Shown piece after piece: positions 35,369 to 41,747 of a stretch of DNA of 64,000 bases. The stretch covers positions 124,001 to 188,000 of the forward strand of contig NZ_JASZYV010000004.1 of assembly GCF_030316895.1 (NCBI RefSeq), written 5' to 3'. Positions within the stretch are counted from its first letter, which is position 1. Every line of letters starts with the position of its first letter. The notes beneath the pieces were generated by a model. The model was not told where the DNA came from. It did not search any database and saw nothing but the letters and a program-made list of their open reading frames with translations. The DNA is from Variovorax dokdonensis (GTDB taxonomy: Bacteria; Pseudomonadota; Gammaproteobacteria; Burkholderiales; Burkholderiaceae_C). The position numbers were made by a program, and so were the translations under genes.

Positions 35369-36388
35369 TTAAGCAAATACTGAACCAAGATGAAGTGAAC
35401 GCCGAATGTTTTGTTCGTGGACCGCTTCGCACCGTTGGGCTGCATTGTGTTCGGAAGATCCGCCGCTTGGTAATGCGGCAGACCCGGGTTGCGCCAGCAT
35501 GGACGGGCCGTCGCCGGCCTCGGCGATGCGCCACTGCCCCTGGCAGGCGAGCACAGCCGAATGGATCACGCCGGCCTGCTGCAACCTGATCGCGCACTGC
35601 ATGCCCGCTTCCAGGGCACGACGCACCTGTTCGGGTGCCAGCGGTGCCACGTCCACCGTGACGGGCAGATCGCCGAGGTCGCTGTCGTCCTTGCACTGCG
35701 ATGCAGGCAGGCGGCGGATGGCGGCATCGTTCACATCGACGGCGTTGGCGATCAGGGTGGCGGCCGCATCGGCCTGCGAAGCCGATGCGGCGAGCACGGT
35801 CACGCTGTCGGCGATGCCCAGCGAGAAGCTGCGTCCGCGCCACCCGCTGGTTGCCACGCCGCGCACCGGCATGGCGGCGTGGATCTCGAAGCTGCCGTCC
35901 ACCGCCAGCGGTCCGGCATCGCGCAGGTCGAAACGCGACAGGTCTGCAAACACACCCACGCGCGCCGACCGCCCGGGCGCCAGATGCAACGCGATGTCGC
36001 CGCCGTTGTTGATCCAGGCACGCTCGATGCCCGGCATGTCGTAGCTCGCGATGAGTTCCTGCGCGACCGAACCCGCCACCGCCGCCATCGGCGTGATGAA
36101 GGCATGGCCCAGCGGCGCGCTGGCCGCTTCGCACGCGAGCCACATGCGACGCGCGATGGGGCCGCGGAAGGCCTGTTCGGTTTTCGTTTCGGCGACCGGG
36201 CGCCGCAGCAGGCGCAACTCGCCCACCAGTTCGTCGAGGATGGTTTCGAAGCGCAGCCAGGTTGCTTCGTGGGCGCGGGCCAGGGCCCGCGGATCGCCCT
36301 CGGCCTGAGCCACGATGTCGATCGGCCCATGCTGGAAGTGCCAGCGGCCCAGTGGGTCGCCGTCGAGCGGAGTGCGTCGCGCAGACAT
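35369..36388 (-). CDS. UPF0280 (ApbE-like) family protein
   Basis: 339 aa. UPF0280 proteins share the fold of ApbE, the FAD:protein FMN transferase. Visible hallmarks are RMWLACEAASAPLGHAFITP, MAAVAGSVAQELIA, RAWINNGGDIALHL, GVATSGWRGRSFSLGIADSV and ASQADAAATLIANAVD. The last 60 residues are divergent. It directly follows the 6-hydroxynicotinate reductase homologue (21 bp gap). Since the Eubacterium barkeri reductase is reported to carry covalently bound flavin, a role in attaching that flavin is an attractive inference. Confidence 0.8.
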   Translation of the reverse strand: MSARRTPLDGDPLGRWHFQHGPIDIVAQAEGDPRALARAHEATWLRFETILDELVGELRLLRRPVAETKTEQAFRGPIARRMWLACEAASAPLGHAFITPMAAVAGSVAQELIASYDMPGIERAWINNGGDIALHLAPGRSARVGVFADLSRFDLRDAGPLAVDGSFEIHAAMPVRGVATSGWRGRSFSLGIADSVTVLAASASQADAAATLIANAVDVNDAAIRRLPASQCKDDSDLGDLPVTVDVAPLAPEQVRRALEAGMQCAIRLQQAGVIHSAVLACQGQWRIAEAGDGPSMLAQPGSAALPSGGSSEHNAAQRCEAVHEQNIRRSLHLGSVFA

Positions 36389-36409
36389 GCGGCGGGCGGT
36401 CGATGCGTC

Positions 36410-38047
36410 CTAGCCCAGCATGGGTGCGTGGCCCAAGGGCCAGGGATTGGACGGATCGATGACCGCCCAACGGCGCGCTTGCGGGGCGCCGTCGTTGTGC
36501 CAGGCGCCGCGCGCCAGGGCCTGATCCAGCGACATCACATGCTCGGCATGACCGCCGAGCGCCACATAGTCGGACAGCCGCATGCTGAACTCGATGGGCG
36601 CGACGATGGCCGGCGTCGGCACGGTGCCGAAGCTCTGGTCGGGCATGCGCATCACGTCCACCATGACGGTGATGCCGCCGCCCGGCCACACATAGGCCGG
36701 CGCACCACCGCAGGTGACGTTCACAACCGCCTGCTTGATCGAGCGCGTGAGCAGCACCGGGTTTTCGGTGACGCCGGCCCGCAGGCTGCCGCCCGCTCCG
36801 CCGAGGAACAGCACGGTGCACATCGAGGGCTCGCAGTTCTCGCCGATGCGCTCGACCACGCGGCGCACCTCGGCCGGCATGGGTTGCTCCACAGGGCGTA
36901 GCTCATCGTCGAGCACGAACCATTGCGCATGTTCGCCAGTGGTCGATGTCATCAGCATGCGAAGGCCGGGCCGCGCCACGCCCTCTTCCCAGCCTTCGAT
37001 GATGGACAGCGGGTCGGCAATGTCGGTACCACCCCAGCCATTGCCCGGATTGGCCACCTGGAAGTAGCGGCCCGGCGTGGACTTGCGCCCGCGCATCTGG
37101 ATGCCCGAAGGCGTCATGCCCAGGCAGCGGCCGGCCTGGTGTTCGGTGAGCACGCCGGTAATGTGATCGTCCACGACCACCACCTCGTCGCAATGCTCGG
37201 CCAACTGCCTGGCGAAGATGCCCACCGCCGCCGAGCCGCAGCCCACGCGCATGCGCTGCTCTTCGACGCCGTTCACGATGGGCGGCTTGCCGGCCTGGAT
37301 GACCAGCGCCGCGCCGCCGTCGATGGTGCATTCCACCGCCTGCTTGTTGCCCAGGAGCTGCATGAGCTCGGCCGTCATGCGGCCTTCTTTCTTGCTGCCG
37401 CCGGTGAGGTGGTGGACGCCGCCGAGCGAGAGCATCTGCGAGCCGTACTCGGCCGTGGTGACGTGGCCGACCACCTCGCCCTTGTAGCGCACGTTCGCCT
37501 GCTCGGCGCCCAGGAAGCGGTCGGTATCGATCTTCACCTTGAAGCTGCAGTAGCTGAAGATGCCTTCGGTGACCACGGTGACCATGTCCACGCCCTGCGC
37601 CTTGGACGCCACGATGAAGGGGGCTGGCTTGTAGTCGGGGTAGGTGGTGGAGGAGCCGACGCCGGTGACGAAGACCTGGTCGGCCAGCAAGAGGTCGCCG
37701 CTCCAGTCGGGATCGATGGCGGCGGGCACGGCCTGCTCGCCCTGCGCCTGCGCGGCGTCGTCCGCCGCCGGCTGCACGAAGGGCACCAGGGCGGGCGCGG
37801 GGTTGTCGAGTTCGCGGCGCAGCAGCACCACCGGATCGACCCGCACCAGGGCGCCGCCCTGGTTGGCGTAGCGATCGCAGGCGCCGGTGCGGCCTTCGGA
37901 GATCTGGCAGAGCACCGGGCAGGCGTTGCACTCGATCTTCTGTACGCTCATGCGCTCGTTGCGCGGCACCGAGCGCAGTTCTGCATTGGCCTGCAGCGTG
38001 GGCAGGTCGATCCCGGGCAATCCGTCGGTCTTCGTGTGTTCGGTCAT
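36410..38047 (-). CDS. hnr: 6-hydroxynicotinate reductase homologue
   Basis: 545 aa. Expected to reduce 6-hydroxynicotinate to 1,4,5,6-tetrahydro-6-oxonicotinate. The N-terminus has an iron-sulfur motif (C40-NA-C43-PVL-C47 and C57 in GRTGACDRY) followed by FMN-protein-like GVGSSTTYPDY (131-139), then a long family-specific body (VTEGIFSYCSFKVKIDTDRF; GGVHHLTGGSKKEGRM; GMTPSGIQMRGRKSTPGRYF). Start ATG at 38047. It heads the eleven-gene minus-strand operon and diverges from a ferredoxin-NADP reductase gene that could deliver electrons. Recognition rests on resemblance to the E. barkeri enzyme and on an enamidase gene nearby. An alternative is another flavin/FeS reductase of the same family. Confidence 0.75.
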   Translation of the reverse strand: MTEHTKTDGLPGIDLPTLQANAELRSVPRNERMSVQKIECNACPVLCQISEGRTGACDRYANQGGALVRVDPVVLLRRELDNPAPALVPFVQPAADDAAQAQGEQAVPAAIDPDWSGDLLLADQVFVTGVGSSTTYPDYKPAPFIVASKAQGVDMVTVVTEGIFSYCSFKVKIDTDRFLGAEQANVRYKGEVVGHVTTAEYGSQMLSLGGVHHLTGGSKKEGRMTAELMQLLGNKQAVECTIDGGAALVIQAGKPPIVNGVEEQRMRVGCGSAAVGIFARQLAEHCDEVVVVDDHITGVLTEHQAGRCLGMTPSGIQMRGRKSTPGRYFQVANPGNGWGGTDIADPLSIIEGWEEGVARPGLRMLMTSTTGEHAQWFVLDDELRPVEQPMPAEVRRVVERIGENCEPSMCTVLFLGGAGGSLRAGVTENPVLLTRSIKQAVVNVTCGGAPAYVWPGGGITVMVDVMRMPDQSFGTVPTPAIVAPIEFSMRLSDYVALGGHAEHVMSLDQALARGAWHNDGAPQARRWAVIDPSNPWPLGHAPMLG

Positions 38048-38133
38048 CGGGGCGTTCTCGCTGGCTTGTTGCTTGCGGACTTGCGCGGAAAAGATCGTGT
38101 GTGTAGCATCCACCGAACTTTCATGTGGCAAAC

Positions 38134-38153
38134 ACTACATTGAATGCAATGTA
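38134..38153. promoter_or_regulatory. inverted-repeat operator, probable TetR-family site
   Basis: CTACATTGAATGCAATGTAG: perfect 8-bp arms around AATG, set between two direct GCAAACAC flanks (38127-38134 and 38153-38160). A related half site (TGTAGCAT) lies at 38101-38108. It is 86 bp upstream of hnr and 227 bp upstream of fnr, in the divergent control region, and is the obvious target for the TetR regulator encoded nearby. Confidence 0.7.
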
Positions 38154-38232
38154 GCAAACACGTCGAGGGCATGCAATGGTGATTTTCCGGGCGGCGCGCA
38201 AAGCCGCGACAATCGAGGGTCAGGAGCCAGCC

Positions 38233-38274
38233 GGCGCCCCCGCTCCCGCGGTGGGCGCCCCCGCTCCCGCGGTG
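38233..38274. repeat. two tandem 21-bp GC-rich repeats
   Basis: The unit GGCGCCCCCGCTCCCGCGG followed by TG (21 bp) occurs twice back to back in the hnr-fnr intergenic region; the second copy ends in TG then C. Its role is unknown. The remainder of 38048-38379 holds the operator described separately and no gene. Confidence 0.8.
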
Positions 38275-38379
38275 CGCGCCCCGCAAGCCGCCTCCCCGGT
38301 TTTCGCCTTGGCGCTGCCAGCGCCCGGCGTCCACCGACCCCGACACCACTGATCGATATTCAACCAGCGAGCATCCGCC

Positions 38380-39153
38380 ATGAGTGCCTTCAACGAAGAA
38401 CGCGTTCTCTCGGTCCACCACTGGACCGACCGCCTGTTCACCTTCACCACCACGCGCGACCCGAGCCTGCGCTTCTCCAACGGCCACTTCACCATGATCG
38501 GCCTGAAGGTGAACAACAAGCCGCTGCTGCGCGCCTACAGCATCGTGAGCCCCAACTACGAGGAACACCTCGAGTTCCTCAGCATCAAGGTGGAAGAAGG
38601 CCCGCTCACCTCGCGGCTGCAGCACATCCAGGTGGGCGACACGATCATCGTGGGCCGCAAGCCGACCGGCACGCTGCTGATCGACTACCTGCTGCCCGGC
38701 AAGCGCCTGTACCTGTTCGGCACCGGCACCGGCCTGGCGCCCTTCATGAGCATCATCCGCGACCCGGAAACCTACGAGAAGTTCGAGCATGTGATCCTCG
38801 CGCACGGCGTGCGCCAGGTGGACGAGCTGGCCTACCACGACATGGTGGTCGACCATCTGCCCAAGCACGAGATCCTGGGCGAAATGATCTCGCAGCAGCT
38901 TTTGTACTACCCGACCGTCACGCGCGAGGAATTCCGCAACCAGGGCCGCATCACCGAGCTGATCGAGAACGACAAGCTCACCTCCGACCTGGGCCTTCCG
39001 CCCCTCGACCCCAAGGAAGACCGCGTCATGCTCTGCGGCAGCCCGGGCCTGCTGGTGGACTTCAAGGAGATCCTGGAAGGCCGCGGTTTCAAGGAAGGCA
39101 ACACCAGCACGCCTGGCGACTACGTGGTCGAGCGCGCCTTCGCCGAGAAGTGA
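38380..39153 (+). CDS. fpr: ferredoxin/flavodoxin-NADP(+) reductase
   Basis: 257 aa. FAD enzyme moving electrons between NADPH and ferredoxin or flavodoxin. FAD-binding RAYSIVSPNY and GPLTSRL, NADP-binding GTGTGLAPFMS and MLCGSPGLL, and the short bacterial C-terminus (GDYVVERAFAEK) are all present. It is transcribed divergently from hnr and forms a unit with tetR and the enamidase gene. Here it probably supplies reducing power to the 6-hydroxynicotinate reductase (inference); general housekeeping roles are also possible. Confidence 0.92.
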   Translation: MSAFNEERVLSVHHWTDRLFTFTTTRDPSLRFSNGHFTMIGLKVNNKPLLRAYSIVSPNYEEHLEFLSIKVEEGPLTSRLQHIQVGDTIIVGRKPTGTLLIDYLLPGKRLYLFGTGTGLAPFMSIIRDPETYEKFEHVILAHGVRQVDELAYHDMVVDHLPKHEILGEMISQQLLYYPTVTREEFRNQGRITELIENDKLTSDLGLPPLDPKEDRVMLCGSPGLLVDFKEILEGRGFKEGNTSTPGDYVVERAFAEK

Positions 39154-39208
39154 TGCGCTGAAGCGCACGCCGGCACCTTCAACCGCCCACAGCAACGCCA
39201 GACCGCCC

Positions 39209-39931
39209 ATGCCCACCGCCAAGCCTGCTCGCAAGAAGGGTGCCCCCACCCGGCGCACCGGAGTGCGCGAGGCCGCGGCGCAGGCCACGCGCGACGCCAT
39301 CCTGCGCGCGGCCACCAAGGTGTTCGCAAGGTACGGCTACGACGGCGGCAGCGTGGAGAAGATCTCCAAGGCCGCCAACTCGTACGACCGGATGATCTAC
39401 TACTACTTCGGCAGCAAGGAAGGGCTGTTCATCGCCGTGCTGGAGGACACCTACCGGCGCATGGACGAAGCCGAGGCTGCGATCGACCTGGACTTTGCCA
39501 AGCCGGTCGAGGCCCTCACGGCCTTCATCCGCTTCGTGTTGAACTACTACCGTCGCAACCCGGAGTTCGTGACGCTGCTCAACACCGAGAACCTGCACAA
39601 GGGCAAGCACATCGCCAAGTCGATGCGGGCGCGGGAGTATTCGTCGCAGGCGTTGGGCCTTCTCGGGCAGGTGATGGCCGCAGGCGCCGAGCAAGGCCTG
39701 TTCCGCCGCGACGTGGCCGCGCGCGATCTGTACCTGCTGATCGCCAGCACCGGCTACTTCTACATGTCCAACCGCTACACGCTCAGCGCATTCATGGGCG
39801 AGTCGCTGGACAACCCGGATGCCATCGCGCACTGGGAAGACTTCGTCATCGAATCGGTGCTGCGCACGGTGGACGCCGGCAACGCCGAAGACATTCCACC
39901 ACCCCCCAGCAACGCTCAGATCGAGGCATAG
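39209..39931 (+). CDS. TetR/AcrR family transcriptional regulator
   Basis: 240 aa. N-terminal helix-turn-helix (about 28-75: AILRAATKVFARYGYDGGSV, NSYDRMIYYYFGSKEGLF) and a C-terminal ligand-binding domain with the TetR_C pattern (FIRFVLNYYRRNPEFVTLLN). It stops two bases before the enamidase start, so it is co-expressed with fpr and the enamidase. It likely represses both directions of the divergent cluster through the palindrome at 38134-38153, with a nicotinate-pathway compound as inducer (inference). Confidence 0.88.
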   Translation: MPTAKPARKKGAPTRRTGVREAAAQATRDAILRAATKVFARYGYDGGSVEKISKAANSYDRMIYYYFGSKEGLFIAVLEDTYRRMDEAEAAIDLDFAKPVEALTAFIRFVLNYYRRNPEFVTLLNTENLHKGKHIAKSMRAREYSSQALGLLGQVMAAGAEQGLFRRDVAARDLYLLIASTGYFYMSNRYTLSAFMGESLDNPDAIAHWEDFVIESVLRTVDAGNAEDIPPPPSNAQIEA

Positions 39932-39933
39932 CC

Positions 39934-41136
39934 ATGGCAGAACCCGCAGCAGGCAACACACCATCCGGAAAAGTCGTCATCCGCAACATCGGCCTGCTGC
40001 TGTCGGGTGACATCGACCAGCCCATCCTGGACGCCGACACCATCGTGGTGAACGACGGCAAGATCGTCGCCTTCGGCAAGGAGAAGGATTGCGATACCGA
40101 GGGCGCCAAGACCGTCATCGACGCGCGCCGGACCTGCGTGGCCCCGGGCCTGATCGACAGCCACGTGCATCCGGTGTTCGGCGACTGGACGCCACGCCAG
40201 GGCCAACTGGGCTGGATCGACTCCACCATGAACGGCGGCGTCACCACCATGATCTCGGCCGGCGAGGTTCACCTGCCTGGCCGTCCCAAGGACATCGTCG
40301 GCCTGAAGGCGCTGGCCATCACCGCACAGCGTGCGTTCGACAACTTCCGGCCGGGCGGCGTGAAGGTGCTCGCCGGCGCCCCTGTGATCGAGAAGGGCAT
40401 GGTCGAGAGCGACTTCAAGGAGCTGGCCGAGGCCGGCGTCGGCCTGCTCGGCGAAGTGGGCCTGGGCTCGGTCAAGGCCGGCTACGAGGCCAAGGAGATG
40501 GTGGCCTGGGCACGCAAGTACGGCATCCAGAGCACCATCCACACGGGTGGCCCATCGATTCCCGGCTCGGGTCTGATCGACAAGGACGTGGTGCTCGAAG
40601 CCGACGCCGACGTCATCGGGCACATCAACGGAGGCCACACCTCGCTGCCGGTGGCGCATGTCTGCGAGCTGTGCGAGAAGAGCAGCCGCGCCATCGAGAT
40701 CGTCCACAACGGCAACGAGAAGGTGGCCATCGAGGCGGCGCGCGCGGCGCTCGACCTGAAGTGCCCGCACCGCATCATCCTCGGCACGGACGGCCCCGCC
40801 GGCTCGGGCGTGCAGCCGCTGGGCATCCTGCGCATGGTGGCCATGCTGTCGTCCATCGCCGGCATTCCGGCCGAACTGGCCTTCTGCTTCGCCACGGGCA
40901 ACACGGCGCGCATCCGCAACCTCAACTGCGGCCTGATCGAAGTGGGCCGCGCCGCCGACTTCGTCTTCATGGACCGCGCCCAGCACACCGCCGGCAAGAC
41001 GCTGCTGGAAAGCGTCGAACTGGGCGACATCCCGGGCATCGGCATGGTGATGATCGACGGCATCGTCCGCTGCGGGCGCAGCCGCAACACCCCGCCGGCC
41101 ACCGAAGTGCCGGTGGTGGCGGGCAGCGCGCACTGA
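39934..41136 (+). CDS. ena: enamidase (amidohydrolase superfamily)
   Basis: 400 aa. Resembles the bifunctional enamidase of Eubacterium barkeri, which opens the ring of 1,4,5,6-tetrahydro-6-oxonicotinate to give 2-formylglutarate and ammonia. Amidohydrolase hallmarks are visible: DSHVHPVFGDW (first metal pair), the Lys/Glu region GLLGEVGLGSVK, HTGG and HINGGHTS (further His ligands) and ILGTDGPAGSGVQPLG (Asp). Length fits the family. Start ATG at 39934 just behind tetR. Placement next to the hnr homologue supports the assignment; a different cyclic-amide hydrolase is the main alternative. Confidence 0.8.
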   Translation: MAEPAAGNTPSGKVVIRNIGLLLSGDIDQPILDADTIVVNDGKIVAFGKEKDCDTEGAKTVIDARRTCVAPGLIDSHVHPVFGDWTPRQGQLGWIDSTMNGGVTTMISAGEVHLPGRPKDIVGLKALAITAQRAFDNFRPGGVKVLAGAPVIEKGMVESDFKELAEAGVGLLGEVGLGSVKAGYEAKEMVAWARKYGIQSTIHTGGPSIPGSGLIDKDVVLEADADVIGHINGGHTSLPVAHVCELCEKSSRAIEIVHNGNEKVAIEAARAALDLKCPHRIILGTDGPAGSGVQPLGILRMVAMLSSIAGIPAELAFCFATGNTARIRNLNCGLIEVGRAADFVFMDRAQHTAGKTLLESVELGDIPGIGMVMIDGIVRCGRSRNTPPATEVPVVAGSAH

Positions 41137-41143
41137 ACCTTGT

Positions 41144-41728
41144 TCACGGGGCGCCGGTGGCGCCTTCCGGCGACGGATCGCCACCGATGATCCGCGATTG
41201 CGGCCACATGACCAGTGCGCCTGCCGGCACGTCGCGCGTCGTCTGTGAACCGGGCCCGAACTTGGCGCCATTGCCGATGCGCACGGCACCGAAGGCACGG
41301 GCGCCGAAGGCCATCGTCACGTCGTCGCCCACCCAGGCATAGCCGGGGCCGGCGCCGATGTCGTCCTCGCCGAAGCCACCGCCAAAGCCACCCTGCCCAT
41401 AGATCGTCAGCCGCGCGCCGGCCCGAGCAAAAACGGCCACGCCATGGGCGTGCGCAATCAATGCCGAAGGCCCCAGCGACGACGTGGGGGGAATCTCGGC
41501 GCCCGTCGCGTAGAGCGCAACCAGCGAGATCAATCGCGCCGATTGGCGATGGCCGCGCAGGTACAGATAGCGCGAGATGCGATGCCACAGCAGCACCTGG
41601 AAGCCGGGCAGCAGCATGTAGAAGCAGCGGTGCTGGAACGAATCGGCACGCAGGTGTTGCACCACGCGTTCCATGTCCGATCGGATGAGGGCGCGTGTTT
41701 CGGCCCAGGTGAGTCGGTCTTCAGTCAT
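41144..41728 (-). CDS. serine acetyltransferase-like hexapeptide-repeat protein
   Basis: 194 aa. Left-handed beta-helix acyltransferase of the serine O-acetyltransferase type: an alpha-helical N-terminus (RLTWAETRALIRSDMERVVQ, LLPGFQVLLWHRISRYLYLR) followed by hexapeptide turns (PTSSLGPSALIAHAHGVAVF, IGNGAKFGPGSQTTRDVPAG). The start at 41728 (MTEDRLTW) is preferred over 41767, which lies inside the upstream gene. It is the last gene of the carrier-protein operon, 19 bp after the GH2 fusion, and could acetylate a sugar or amino acid there. It converges with ena, leaving 7 bp between stops. Confidence 0.78.
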   Translation of the reverse strand: MTEDRLTWAETRALIRSDMERVVQHLRADSFQHRCFYMLLPGFQVLLWHRISRYLYLRGHRQSARLISLVALYATGAEIPPTSSLGPSALIAHAHGVAVFARAGARLTIYGQGGFGGGFGEDDIGAGPGYAWVGDDVTMAFGARAFGAVRIGNGAKFGPGSQTTRDVPAGALVMWPQSRIIGGDPSPEGATGAP

Positions 41729-41747
41729 GTCTTGCAAAAGGGGCGGT

